Positions 1-8,673 are shown, counted from the first letter of the stretch. The stretch: 64,000 nt of DNA from Microbacterium radiodurans (GCF_008710705.1 NZ_VYRZ01000001.1:1-64000), one strand, 5' to 3'. The notes: generated by a model from the sequence alone, not told the origin. Made by a program: numbers and translations.

Positions 1-593
1 CCGTCATCGTGGAAGAACGTGAACGTGTACGTCCCCGCACCCTCGTCGATCGTCTTCGTGAACCGAGCCGAGTAATCCGACGCCGGAACACCCGGAACCG
101 GCGAGTCCCCACCCGCGAGCGTGCGATCCAGCTCAGCCAGGCACTCCGTCGCCAGAGGCTCACCCTGCAGATCCTTGCCCGCGAAATACGTCCCCGACCA
201 TCCCGACGCAGCGCACTCGGCAGCGGGAGTGACCTCGTAGTCGAGGATCAGCTTCGCGCCACCCCCGGCCTGGAAGTACTCCACCATGACCTCGTGGGGG
301 CCGGCAGCCAGCGGCACCGAGACCGTCTTCTGCGACCACCCGTCCGAACCGCTCCACGACGAGAACACACGCTCGCCGTCGATCAGGATCCGGACACCGT
401 CATCGTGGAAGAACGTGAACGTGTACGTCCCCGCACCCTCGTCGATCGTCTTCGTGAACCGAGCCGAGTAATCCGACGCCGGAACACCCGGAACCGGCGA
501 GTCCCCACCCGCGAGCGTGCGATCCAGCTCAGCCAGGCACTCCGTCGCCAGAGGCTCACCCTGCAGATCCTTGCCCGCGAAATACGTCCCCGA
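1..593 (-). repeat. Tandem PA14 coding repeat, 396-bp period
   Basis: Bases 1-197 recur at 397-593 with no difference that I can find when the two are read side by side. The period is 396 bp, exactly 132 codons, so each copy encodes one PA14 unit. The shared part codes for the N-terminal half of the unit (from WSGTYFAGKDL to the FHDDGV motif). The copies diverge immediately after base 593, where the upstream linker begins. The other half of the second unit lies beyond the window, so the copy number is unknown. Confidence 0.9.
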
Positions 594-3074
594 CCAGGCC
601 TCGCACGTGCCCGGCTCGACCGGCTCGGCGACCGTGGCCGAGACGACGGTCGAGGCGGGCGAGACGGCGACGGTACCGGCGGCGTCCTTCACGGCGACGA
701 CGACGTAGTGGTAGGTCGTGCCGACGGCGGCCGTCGTGTCGTCGAACGAGCGCGCCGCTGCGTCGAGCTCGGCCAGCGGCGTGCCGGTCGTCGAGATCGC
801 CGGCGTCGTGCCGCGGTAGACGCGGTAGCCGGTGGCGCCGTCAGCGGCGCTCCAGCCGACCGTGACGCTGTCGGCGTCGGCGGTCGCGCTCACGCCGGCC
901 GGAGCGGCGGGCGGAGTCACGACGACGGGCTCGGCGGGAACGCTCACGCTCACCTCGCCGGCCGGAGCCGAGGCGGGAGCGTCGGGCGAGACCGCGACCA
1001 CCGTGTAGTGGTAGGTCGTGTCGGCGTCGACGTCCGCATCGGTGAAGCTCGTTCCCGAGATCGGGGTCGCGTTGAACGGGGTCTCCGTCGGAACGGGGCT
1101 CGTCGTGCTGCGGTACACGTTGTATCCGGTCGCGCCGGCGACGGCCGACCAGGTCACCTGCACCGAGTCGGTCTCGTCGACGAAGGCGGCGGCGAGTCCG
1201 GGGACGGTGCCGAGGGCGGGCGTCGGGAGCTTGAAGATCTGGACGAACGAGATCTTCGTGTTCTTCGTCGTCGGGTCGGTGCCGGCGGCGATGCTCAGCT
1301 TGCCGTCGGTGACCTCGACCTCGACGATGCCCTGCTCGAAGTAGACGGGGGCGGCGCCGGCGAAGTGGTCGATGGCGGTGACGCCCTCGACGACGACGGT
1401 GTGCGAGCTGTCGAAGTTGCCGTTGCTCGTGTCGCCGGCGGCGACCACGACGCTGTAGCGGCCGTTCGGGACGGCGCGCTCCCAGACCCCCTGCTCGGCG
1501 ACGACGCCGAGGTCCGGGTTGGTCGAGGATGCGGTGCCGTACTGCATGTGCATGAGCGAGGTCAGCCGGGAGTCGGTGATGCCGTTCAGCTCGGTGCGCA
1601 CGCGGGAGTTCTTGCTGAAGTCGAAGGGCCCGTCTCCGTCGGCGGTGACCCAGCCGTAGCCGGCCGCGTCGGAGTAGGGAGCGCCGGAATCGCGCGTGTA
1701 GCCGGGTGCGAGAGCCCCGGCGGCAGTGGTGAAGTCGTACGAGCCGACGAGGTCTCCGGTCGGAACGGGGACGGTGGCGCTGACGGTGGCGGCCTGAGCC
1801 GATGCGTTGCCCGCGGCATCCACGGCCTGCACCGCGTAGTTCCACGTCTGGCCGACGAAGACGCGCTCGTCGGTGTACTTGCTGTCGGACAGCAGGCTGC
1901 CGGTGAGCAGGTTGGCGGCCGTCAGCGCGACGGGCGCGGTGGCGGAGCGGTAGACGCGGTACCCGGCGACGTCGGGGTCTGCCGGAGCGTTCCAATCGAC
2001 GTCGACCGCGTTGGGGGTGGCGTTCGCGGTGATGTCGACCGGTGCGCCCGGAGCGACGGTGTCGATCTCGGCGACGGTGAAGTCGTCGAAGACGAACGGC
2101 ACGGCGACGGTCTCGTTCGTCATGTTGCGACGGGTCGCGAACAGGCCGGCGAAGCCGTTGGTCTGGGCCTGCGCGGTATCGAACGTCGTCGGGACGAGGT
2201 CGCCGTTGGTGAAGTTCGCCGGCAGCGGCACGGAGCCGACATTCACCGAGGCACCCGTGCCGAGCTTGTAGGAGGCGGATGCCGTGTTGGTGGTCGCGTC
2301 GACCGTCAGAGTCAGCGCGACGGGCGTCGTGGCCGGGATCGTGAGGTTGTTCACGCTCGCCTGATCGACCGTGCCCGCGTTGGTGTTCGTGGCGCCGGCG
2401 ACCTCGCGCGAGATCTGGATCTGACGTTGCGTCGCGCTCGTGGCGGCGACGACGAGCTTGACGTAGTTGTCGTCGTTCGGGCCGAACCAGATGCCGCCCT
2501 GCGCGGAATCGGATGCGTTGTTCGGCACGGAGAGCGTCGTGGTGAAGACGAGCTTCTTGCCCGCCGAGTCGACGGGGAGGCCGAGAGTGTTGTCCTGGGT
2601 GTTCTTCCAGCGGTCGTTGTTCGCGGCGTTCGCCGGCATCGTCAGGAAGGCGATGCCCTTCGTCGGGTTGATCGCCAGCTTGCCGTCCGCGACGTTGAGG
2701 AACTGCGGCAGGTAGTAGCCCTGGTAGAGCGATCCGGGGTCGATCGCGGCCGACTGCTCGGACGTCGAGGGCTGCACCATCGTGAAGCCGGTGTCCTGGC
2801 CGTCGCCGTCATGGAGTCCCGGGGTCGTGCCGTCGAAGGTCAGCTGCGTGTTGTTCGCGGCGACGACCTGGGCGGTGGGCAAGGGCGAGTACGGCGACGG
2901 CCACTGCGCGAGCGGTGGCGTCGTGAACTCGTGCGCGGCGGCGGGCATCACCGCCAGCCCGGAGAGTACGAGGGTGAGCGCCGTGGTCACGGCGCTCACC
3001 CTCGATCGCTTCGACCAGCGCGACGGAACCGTCGCCGACTCGTCGCGGTTACCGGCGAAAGGCATGCGAAGCAT
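1..3074 (-). CDS. Secreted multidomain PA14/fibronectin-III surface protein (3' end outside the window)
   Basis: The reading frame stays open from an ATG at 3074, preceded seven bases upstream by a GGGGAGA ribosome binding site, to the window edge, so about 1,024 residues are visible and the C-terminus is missing. A basic N-terminus and hydrophobic stretch (about residues 30-50, ending near MPAAA) make an export signal. Then follow a beta-rich, lectin-like region (about 50-335), a fibronectin-III module (338-430), a carbohydrate-binding-like region (440-610), two more fibronectin-III modules (620-815) and PA14 modules from about 823. The PA14 modules carry the typical FFHDDGVR and DYEV motifs. 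PA14 and FnIII modules usually mean extracellular glycan binding or adhesion; no catalytic domain is visible in this part. The long open frame on the opposite strand is a codon-bias shadow. Exact function is unknown. Confidence 0.88.
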   Translation of the reverse strand, partial: MLRMPFAGNRDESATVPSRWSKRSRVSAVTTALTLVLSGLAVMPAAAHEFTTPPLAQWPSPYSPLPTAQVVAANNTQLTFDGTTPGLHDGDGQDTGFTMVQPSTSEQSAAIDPGSLYQGYYLPQFLNVADGKLAINPTKGIAFLTMPANAANNDRWKNTQDNTLGLPVDSAGKKLVFTTTLSVPNNASDSAQGGIWFGPNDDNYVKLVVAATSATQRQIQISREVAGATNTNAGTVDQASVNNLTIPATTPVALTLTVDATTNTASASYKLGTGASVNVGSVPLPANFTNGDLVPTTFDTAQAQTNGFAGLFATRRNMTNETVAVPFVFDDFTVAEIDTVAPGAPVDITANATPNAVDVDWNAPADPDVAGYRVYRSATAPVALTAANLLTGSLLSDSKYTDERVFVGQTWNYAVQAVDAAGNASAQAATVSATVPVPTGDLVGSYDFTTAAGALAPGYTRDSGAPYSDAAGYGWVTADGDGPFDFSKNSRVRTELNGITDSRLTSLMHMQYGTASSTNPDLGVVAEQGVWERAVPNGRYSVVVAAGDTSNGNFDSSHTVVVEGVTAIDHFAGAAPVYFEQGIVEVEVTDGKLSIAAGTDPTTKNTKISFVQIFKLPTPALGTVPGLAAAFVDETDSVQVTWSAVAGATGYNVYRSTTSPVPTETPFNATPISGTSFTDADVDADTTYHYTVVAVSPDAPASAPAGEVSVSVPAEPVVVTPPAAPAGVSATADADSVTVGWSAADGATGYRVYRGTTPAISTTGTPLAELDAAARSFDDTTAAVGTTYHYVVVAVKDAAGTVAVSPASTVVSATVAEPVEPGTCEAWSGTYFAGKDLQGEPLATECLAELDRTLAGGDSPVPGVPASDYSARFTKTIDEGAGTYTFTFFHDDGVRILIDGERVFSSWSGSDGWSQKTVSVPLAAGPHEVMVEYFQAGGGAKLILDYEVTPAAECAASGWSGTYFAGKDLQGEPLATECLAELDRTLAGGDSPVPGVPASDYSARFTKTIDEGAGTYTFTFFHDD

Positions 3075-3198
3075 GTCGTGTCTCCCCAACAGGCACGAAC
3101 GACGTCCCATCCCCCCAAAGGATGTGATGAACGTCTGGGTTGATACCCCCGAGTCCCCTGACCCGGCGGTCACTCTCATCGCCGAAGCGAATGATCGG

Positions 3199-3228
3199 AC
3201 TGTAACCCACCTTTCAGCGAATACACAA
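3199..3228 (-). promoter_or_regulatory. Candidate promoter of the PA14/FnIII surface protein
   Basis: On the minus strand a TTGTGT -35 (3228-3223) and a TACAGT -10 (3204-3199) are 18 bp apart, inside the most AT-rich part of the 320-bp divergent intergenic region. The predicted leader is about 115 nt. The rest of 3075-3394 holds no gene that I can see. Confidence 0.5.
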
Positions 3229-3282
3229 ACAAACATTTCCGAACACTCAGAAAGGCCGCATTCGGCTTCTCGCCGATCCGAG

Positions 3283-3310
3283 TTGCGCGCTGTGAGATTG
3301 CTGTTACTGT
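3283..3310 (+). promoter_or_regulatory. Candidate promoter of the polysaccharide gene cluster
   Basis: TTGCGC (3283-3288) and TACTGT (3305-3310) are separated by 16 bp and lie about 85 bp upstream of the first glycosyltransferase start. This is the only convincing -35/-10 pair facing the cluster. The four downstream genes overlap one another, so one promoter could serve all of them. Confidence 0.4.
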
Positions 3311-3394
3311 CAGGACTACTTCCGAGCCTCCCGGTGGGACGGGTGGATTCCTCGCGAAGTGCTTCTTTGGGGGAAGCCATGATTTGGGGACATC

Positions 3395-4540
3395 GTGTCG
3401 TCGTCGACGACTCTCACCGCATCCGGTGACACCGCCGTCGCGCGGGCGCCGCTGACTCGTTCCGAGCTGCGGCCTCGCACGAGGCGGATCAGCGTGCTGC
3501 ACGTCACCGACCGTTACGGCGGCGGCGTCGCGGCGGCACTTCACACGTACCTCGAGAACTCGCCGGTGGGGATCGAGCATCACCTGCTCGCCGCCACACC
3601 GGACGGCACCGGGGTCGCCGCGGGAACGCGTTCCGGCTTCGCCTCGTCGCGGCCGCTTCCCGGCGCGTGGGTGGCGCAGGCGCTCGCGCTCCACAGCGCC
3701 GTGCGAGAGCTGCGACCCGACGTCGTCCACGCCCACAGCAGCATGTCCGGCGTCCTCGTCCGGATCGCCTTGCGCGGCACCCGGCAGCGCATCGTCTACT
3801 CGCCGCACTGCTACGCGTTCGAACGCACCGACACCCGTCTCCGCCCGCTCTACCGACTGGCCGAGCGGATGCTGCTCACGAGATCCGGCGTCACCGCCAC
3901 CTGCTCGGAATGGGAGTCACGGCTCGCCGTCGAGGCGCTCGGTGCGCATCCCGACCGCGTGCGCCACGTGCCGAACGTCGCCGGGGCGGGCTTCCGCGAC
4001 GCGGACGACGCGCTCGCGCCGGCCGGCTCGGTCATGAGCGTCCTCGGCATCGGCCGGCTGACCGCCCAGAAGGACCCGCTGCGCTTCCTCGACGCCGTCG
4101 AGCGACTGCGCGGCGCGGGGGTGGACGTCGATCCGGTCTGGGTCGGCGGCGGTGACGCGGCACTGGCCGCGACCCTGACCGCGGCGGGCGTCACCGTCGT
4201 GCCGTGGGCCGATCACGTCGCCGTGCGCGCTCGACTGCGCGCAGCCCACGTCTACCTGCACTGCGCCGCCTGGGAGGGGTTCCCGCTCGCGCTGCTCGAA
4301 GCGGCGAGCGTCGGCGTCCCCGTGCTCGCCCGGCAGATCGGCCCGCTCGGGGAGCTGCCCGACGCCACGCGCCTCGACCGCGGTCTCGGCGGGCTCATCC
4401 GGTCGTGGCACAGCGGAGCGTTCGACGTGTGGCGCGCCGCCAATCAGCTCGAGTGGCGCACGCGTCTGGCCGCGCACACCGCCCCGGCCCAGACGACGGC
4501 GCTGCGCGCGCTGTACGAGGGCGAGCCGAGCGACGCATGA
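3395..4540 (+). CDS. Family 4 (GT-B) glycosyltransferase
   Basis: The 381-residue protein has the two-domain layout of GT4 enzymes, which move a sugar from a nucleotide sugar to an acceptor on the inner face of the membrane. The N-terminal domain begins with VLHVTDRYGGGV, the acceptor-side glycine loop, and includes DVVHAHSS. The C-terminal donor domain starts near GIGRLTAQKDP, and its signature is EGFPLALLEAASVGVPV, with the Glu-x7-Glu pair typical of retaining GT4 enzymes. The GTG start follows a GGGGA motif by four bases. It overlaps the next glycosyltransferase by four bases (ATGA), which indicates translational coupling in a surface-polysaccharide operon. Donor and acceptor cannot be read from the sequence. 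Confidence 0.88.
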   Translation: MSSSTTLTASGDTAVARAPLTRSELRPRTRRISVLHVTDRYGGGVAAALHTYLENSPVGIEHHLLAATPDGTGVAAGTRSGFASSRPLPGAWVAQALALHSAVRELRPDVVHAHSSMSGVLVRIALRGTRQRIVYSPHCYAFERTDTRLRPLYRLAERMLLTRSGVTATCSEWESRLAVEALGAHPDRVRHVPNVAGAGFRDADDALAPAGSVMSVLGIGRLTAQKDPLRFLDAVERLRGAGVDVDPVWVGGGDAALAATLTAAGVTVVPWADHVAVRARLRAAHVYLHCAAWEGFPLALLEAASVGVPVLARQIGPLGELPDATRLDRGLGGLIRSWHSGAFDVWRAANQLEWRTRLAAHTAPAQTTALRALYEGEPSDA

Positions 4541-5643
4541 TCCACGTGGCCCAGTGGGGTCGAAGCGGCGGCGGCCCGTTGTTCGCCTGGCACGTCGCCG
4601 CCGCTCTCGACGCTTCCGGCGTGCCGGTGTCGGTGAGCTACGCCGCCGACGCCGAAGCCGCGCCGCGCTTCATGGACCTCGGCATCCCGTCGTTCCCGGT
4701 GCGGACCTTCTCGACCCGCGCGGGTGCGGTCCTCGGCCTGCCGGCCCTCGTCCGGCAGACGCTGCGCCTGCGCCGATTCCTCCATCGCGGCGACGCCACC
4801 GTCGTCGTCGTCGCGATGGAGCAGCTCTGGCTCTCGCTCGCGATCCCGCTCCTGCGCTCGCGGCGGTGGCAGGTCGTGACCGCCGTCCACGACGCGCGGA
4901 TGCACCCGGGCGACGCGAACCGCATCGAGGACGCCACCCGCCGGTGGGGGCGCCGCTTCTCCGACACGGCCCTCGTCTTCTCGACCGCCGTGCGCGACCG
5001 ACTCGTCGCCGACGGCGACTTCCGCGACGACCGCATCTGGCAGACGGTCCACGGCGCATTCGGCACGGGCGACAGCCCGCGCGAGGCGCCGACCCCCCGC
5101 GAGGCGCCGACCTCGCGGCCGCTGACCGTCGGACTCTTCGGCCGGCTCTCCGCCTACAAGGGCATCGGACTCGGACGCGACGCCGTCGCCGAGCTGCGTC
5201 GGCGGGGTCACCGGGTCCGGCTGCACGTCGTGGGCGACGGAGATCGCACCCTCGTGGCCGGCTTCGACCACCCCGACGATCGCGTCGACCTCGGCTGGAC
5301 GCCCGACGAGCGCGTCGCCGACGTCGTCGGGTCCTTCGACCTCCTGCTGCTCCCCTACACCGAGGCCAGCCAGTCGGGGGTGCTCGCCTTCGCGATGGGG
5401 CTCGGGGTGCCCGCCGTCGTCACGCCGGTGGGCGGTCTGGCCGAGCAGGGCCAGGATGCCGGCTGCGCCATCGTGGCGAGGTCGGTCACCGCCGAGGCTC
5501 TCGCGGACGCTGTCGTCGACGCGGGCGAGCCGTCCCGCTACCGCGCGCTGTCCGCCGCGGGCCTGCGCGCGGCGGCCGACGCGTTCTCGTGGCGCCGAGT
5601 CGCGGACGACCTGGTGACGGCGAGCTCGGGCGGCACCCGATGA
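4537..5643 (+). CDS. Second family 4 (GT-B) glycosyltransferase
   Basis: This 368-residue protein starts at the ATG that overlaps the previous stop codon. A longer open frame upstream is only an overlap with the preceding gene. It opens with IHVAQWGRSGGGPLFAW, the usual glycine-rich acceptor loop, and the donor domain begins near LTVGLFGRLSAYKGIGLGRDA. The expected Glu region reads YTEASQSGVLAFAMGLGVPAVV, a normal GT4 variant. Between the two domains, PREAPTPREAPTSRP is a short internal repeat in the linker. It likely adds another sugar to the same lipid-linked oligosaccharide as its neighbour and overlaps the flippase-like gene by four bases. Sugar specificity is unknown. Confidence 0.87.
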   Translation: MIHVAQWGRSGGGPLFAWHVAAALDASGVPVSVSYAADAEAAPRFMDLGIPSFPVRTFSTRAGAVLGLPALVRQTLRLRRFLHRGDATVVVVAMEQLWLSLAIPLLRSRRWQVVTAVHDARMHPGDANRIEDATRRWGRRFSDTALVFSTAVRDRLVADGDFRDDRIWQTVHGAFGTGDSPREAPTPREAPTSRPLTVGLFGRLSAYKGIGLGRDAVAELRRRGHRVRLHVVGDGDRTLVAGFDHPDDRVDLGWTPDERVADVVGSFDLLLLPYTEASQSGVLAFAMGLGVPAVVTPVGGLAEQGQDAGCAIVARSVTAEALADAVVDAGEPSRYRALSAAGLRAAADAFSWRRVADDLVTASSGGTR

Positions 5644-6803
5644 TCGTCCTCGCCCTCGCCCTGTCCGCCCTCGCGACGATCGCGGTGCAGGCGATCGCGA
5701 TCGTCACGCTGCCCCCCGCCGACTACGGGCTCTTCGCCGCCGCCTACCTCGTCTCGGGACTCTTCTGCTCCTTCGGCCTGTCGATCGTGTGCGAGCCCTG
5801 GAGCCGGGGCGGGCGCCGGGAGGCCTGGCCGAGCGTGGGAGCCGCCGCCGGCGCTCTCGCCCTCCTCAGCGTCCCCGCCTCCGCCGCGATCGCCGTCTTC
5901 CTGGGCGACGCGATCGCGGCCGTCGCCATCACGATCGCCGTGGCGGCGACGACCTACCGATTCTGCGGCCGATTCCACTTCGCCGCCGTCGGGGCGCAGC
6001 GCTGGGTGATCCCCGCCGACGCCGCTGCCCTCGCCGTCACCGTCGGATCATGGGCCGCGCTGGCGCCGCACGTCGACGCGCTCGCGGCGGTCGCGCTCGC
6101 CTGGGCGTCCGGCTCGGTCGCGTCCGCCCTGCTCATGCCGCACCCCGCTGCGCCGACGATCCGGCGGTCGCGTCACTGGACGGCGGTCCACCGGCGTGAC
6201 ATCCGGAGCCTTCTCGCCGATTCGACCCTCCTCGATCTCGGTGCCATCGCGCTGCCGCTCGGCCTCGCCCCGCTCCTCGGCCCGAGCGACTTCGGGCTTT
6301 ATCGCGCGCTGTCGAGCCTCGCCGTCCCGGTGCGACTCGTGCTGCTCCCCATCCGCCCCCTCATCGGCGGGAGACCGGCGACCTGGCACGTGACGGTACG
6401 CGCGCTGACCGCGATCGGCGCGAGTGCGATCGCGCTCGGGCTGACAGCCGGGGCGTGCCTCGCCGCCATCTCCGCCGGCGGCCTCTTCTCCGGCAGCACG
6501 CTGTTCGATGCGGCATCCCGCTACGGCCTGCTGATCTCGGTCTACATCGCGGTCACCTTCGTCGGTACCTACTTCTACATGGTGTCGCGTGCCCACGCGA
6601 GCGGACGCGCCCTGCTTGTCCTCCGGCTGGTGCAGCTGATCTCGGCGATCGCCTTCCAGCTCGTCGGCCTGGCACTGGCGGGGCTGACCGGTGCTCTCGT
6701 CGGCGCAACGCTCGCCGCGGCGGTTCAGGCGGTGAGCGTCGTCGGCGCGGCGTGGCGCTCCCGCGCGGCGGTGACCGGACGAGTCCTGGAGCCGGTCACG
6801 TGA
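5640..6803 (+). CDS. Polysaccharide flippase-like integral membrane protein
   Basis: The 387-residue protein is almost entirely hydrophobic, with roughly eleven or twelve predicted membrane helices. It begins MIVLALALSALATIAVQA and contains short loops such as LPPADYGLFAAAYLVSG, which is typical of Wzx/MATE-like exporters of lipid-linked oligosaccharides. Its place between two glycosyltransferases and an acyltransferase, with ATGA and GTGA overlaps on both sides, supports a role in moving the finished repeat unit across the membrane. It is somewhat shorter than many Wzx proteins. Family assignment rests on topology and context rather than on a diagnostic motif. Confidence 0.7.
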   Translation: MIVLALALSALATIAVQAIAIVTLPPADYGLFAAAYLVSGLFCSFGLSIVCEPWSRGGRREAWPSVGAAAGALALLSVPASAAIAVFLGDAIAAVAITIAVAATTYRFCGRFHFAAVGAQRWVIPADAAALAVTVGSWAALAPHVDALAAVALAWASGSVASALLMPHPAAPTIRRSRHWTAVHRRDIRSLLADSTLLDLGAIALPLGLAPLLGPSDFGLYRALSSLAVPVRLVLLPIRPLIGGRPATWHVTVRALTAIGASAIALGLTAGACLAAISAGGLFSGSTLFDAASRYGLLISVYIAVTFVGTYFYMVSRAHASGRALLVLRLVQLISAIAFQLVGLALAGLTGALVGATLAAAVQAVSVVGAAWRSRAAVTGRVLEPVT

Positions 6804-7429
6804 GCGCCCGCGAGGGACTCTCGGCTCGCGATCTGCGCCGCGCGACGCTGACGGCGACGAAGATCTGCCGACACCTCGTGGGCTATGCCACGGCGGCGGT
6901 CGCGCTTCGGCTGTGCGCCGACGAGCGCGGCACTCGTCCCCTCTTCGACGGACGCCCGCCGCGCATCGAGAATCGCGGCTGGCTGAGCGTCGGATCCGGC
7001 TTCCGCGTACGCGGCGCCGTGGCGCGCACGTCGATCAGCGTCTCGGATGACGGTGTGCTGACGATCGGCTCCGACGTCTTCGTGAATCAGGGATGCCGCA
7101 TCCACGCCGAGCGCTCGGTCACGATCGGCGACCGCGTCGACATCGGCGACGACGTGCGCATCTCGGACACGAACTTCCACGCGACGCGCCCCGGGTCGCC
7201 GACGCGGACGGCCCCCGTCGTCATCGAGTCGGACGTGTGGATCGCGAGCGGCGCCACGATCCTGCCGGGGGTCACGGTCGGGCGGGGCGCGGTCATCGGA
7301 ACCGGCGCCGTCGTCGTCGACGACGTCGCCCCGGGGGCGATCGTCGCGGGGCCCCGCGCCGTCGAGATCGGACGTTTCGCCGTGCCCGAGGGGTTCAACC
7401 GGCGCTCGCAGCCCGGCTATCTTCCGTGA
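6800..7429 (+). CDS. Hexapeptide-repeat (left-handed beta-helix) acyltransferase
   Basis: This 209-residue protein starts with GTG overlapping the flippase stop. From about residue 75 it shows repeated hexapeptide turns (VTIGDRVDIGDDV, VVIESDVWIASGATI, LPGVTVGRGAVIGTGAVV), the left-handed beta-helix of CysE/NodL/WbbJ-type O-acetyltransferases. The histidine in ISDTNFHA is a good candidate for the catalytic base. Such enzymes usually transfer acetyl from acetyl-CoA to a sugar hydroxyl, so the likely job is to decorate the polysaccharide made by this operon. The 3' end overlaps the convergent membrane-protein gene by 35 bp. Confidence 0.85.
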   Translation: MSAREGLSARDLRRATLTATKICRHLVGYATAAVALRLCADERGTRPLFDGRPPRIENRGWLSVGSGFRVRGAVARTSISVSDDGVLTIGSDVFVNQGCRIHAERSVTIGDRVDIGDDVRISDTNFHATRPGSPTRTAPVVIESDVWIASGATILPGVTVGRGAVIGTGAVVVDDVAPGAIVAGPRAVEIGRFAVPEGFNRRSQPGYLP

Positions 7430-8471
7430 CGCGCACCGCGCGGGCGGCGCCGCGGGAGCGCCAGATCACCCAGACGAACAGGGGCAGCAGCGGCGTGAGG
7501 TGACGCAGCGCCGATCCGTAGTCGGGCTCGAACACCGCCTGCACCGCGACGAACGAGACGACGAGCGCCACGGCGCGAGCCGTTCGCGCATCGAGACCGC
7601 GACGGACGGCCGAGGCGAAGAGCACCCAGAGCGCGAAGATGATCGCGGCGATCGCGAGGTAGTAGGCACCGCCGCTCAGCGCGACGGGGACCGGCACCCA
7701 GAGGGCGACGAGCGTGAGCACGTTGTTCACGATGCCCCCGAGGGGCTCGGGCAGTGCGACGAACGGTGTGATGATCGTGCCGACGTCCATGCCGATCCGG
7801 GACTCGTTCACACCGGTGCGGAATGCATCGGCGGAGGCGCCGAGGCCGACGACGATCGCGATGCTCGCCGCCGCCGTGGCGGCGAGCGCGACGAGGATCG
7901 CGCGCGCCAGCGTCAGGCCGCGGGCGACGAGCGAGATGCCGGCGAAGAGGGCGGCGACGAGGAACCAGTAGTCGCGGAAGAGCCACGCGTAGGCGAGCGA
8001 CGTCGCGAGGCACACGAGCCAGCCGATGCGCCCGGGACGGGCGACGAGGAACACGATGGCGACGGCGAGGACGAGCACGTCCTTCGAATACCATCCGAGG
8101 TAAACAGCCGAGAGCAGCACCGCCAGCGCGGTGGTCGCGGTCGCCGCCCATCCGCGCGGCCAGTGCCGCAGCTGCACCCACACCGCGGCGAGCACGACGA
8201 CCGCCGCGGTGTACCCGAGGAGCGAGGCGAGCAGCGGGTTCTCGGCCAGCCCGAGGGCGGCGTAGACGGCAGCGGTGTTGGTGTACTTCACGTCGCCGTC
8301 GGCCGTGCCGAGGGCGATCGCCTGGATGAAGAAGCCGTCGGCGTAGAAGTGGTCGGGCACGATCGTCTCGCGGTTGAGGACCACGAGATACCCCAGCGCG
8401 ACGGAGACGACGAAGATCGCGAGCTGCCCGATGGCCGCAGCGTCGCTGGCTCCCCCCGCCGGTGTCCGCAC
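7395..8471 (-). CDS. Polytopic membrane protein, candidate polysaccharide polymerase
   Basis: The 358-residue protein has about nine to eleven hydrophobic helices and one larger extracytoplasmic loop (around DHFYADGFFIQAIALGTADGD, then SRIGMDVGTIITPF), the general plan of Wzy-type O-antigen or capsule polymerases and of EpsG-like proteins. No firm family motif is visible. The gene faces the four polysaccharide genes tail to tail and overlaps the acyltransferase by 35 bp. The start is GTG, placed exactly six bases after a TAGAAT -10 box, which suggests a leaderless mRNA. The polymerase role is inferred from topology and neighbours; another envelope-glycan membrane function is possible. Confidence 0.6.
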   Translation of the reverse strand: MRTPAGGASDAAAIGQLAIFVVSVALGYLVVLNRETIVPDHFYADGFFIQAIALGTADGDVKYTNTAAVYAALGLAENPLLASLLGYTAAVVVLAAVWVQLRHWPRGWAATATTALAVLLSAVYLGWYSKDVLVLAVAIVFLVARPGRIGWLVCLATSLAYAWLFRDYWFLVAALFAGISLVARGLTLARAILVALAATAAASIAIVVGLGASADAFRTGVNESRIGMDVGTIITPFVALPEPLGGIVNNVLTLVALWVPVPVALSGGAYYLAIAAIIFALWVLFASAVRRGLDARTARAVALVVSFVAVQAVFEPDYGSALRHLTPLLPLFVWVIWRSRGAARAVRVTEDSRAASAG

Positions 8472-8477
8472 CGCTCG

Positions 8478-8483
8478 ATTCTA
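8478..8483 (-). promoter_or_regulatory. TAGAAT -10 box, leaderless start of the polymerase-like gene
   Basis: TAGAAT on the minus strand ends six bases before the GTG start at 8471, so transcription should begin at or next to the start codon. No recognisable -35 is present at the right distance. Confidence 0.55.
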
Positions 8484-8493
8484 TGGCTCGGGT

Positions 8494-8592
8494 CCCGGGC
8501 GCAGCGCCCGGGTGAGGACGGGACAGCTCGGGCGAGTCGGGCCTTGCTCCCTCTCGCCCGAGCCGGCGATCCGCCGGTGAGACACCGGTGTC
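8494..8592. other. Cluster of four perfect inverted repeats in a 239-bp intergenic region
   Basis: Four perfect inverted repeats follow each other closely: an 8-bp stem with a CAG loop (8494-8512), an 11-bp stem GCTCGGGCGAG with a 16-nt loop (8526-8563), a 6-bp stem with an ATC loop (8563-8577) and the palindrome GACACCGGTGTC (8581-8592). No U-tract follows any of them. It could be a structured RNA, a regulatory region or a small repetitive element; I cannot match it to a known riboswitch. The rest of 8472-8673 shows no gene. Confidence 0.5.
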
Positions 8593-8673
8593 GCAACGGG
8601 GCGAAAAGCAGGCTGGAACGCCCCACCCCAACGGTACTCCTCCCTGCCGTGATCGGCACGTGTCTTCATGGGG

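Noticed and set aside
9..3143. A 1,044-codon open frame on the plus strand opposite the PA14/FnIII gene
   Set aside because: It is Arg/Gly/Asp-rich without a known domain, and its repeats are antisense to the PA14 repeat. The minus-strand frame has a signal, named modules and a ribosome binding site.
3075..3394. tRNA or small RNA gene in the AT-rich divergent region
   Set aside because: No cloverleaf and no terminator; the region is explained by two promoters.
4204..6803. Long frames that run from one polysaccharide gene into the next, giving apparent fusions
   Set aside because: The conserved domains begin at the overlapping ATG codons (4537 and 5640); the upstream parts are frame shadows.
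8494..8660. A known riboswitch (cobalamin, GEMM or ydaO type) in the folded intergenic region
   Set aside because: Helices are present, but none of the conserved loop sequences of these classes could be recognised on either strand.
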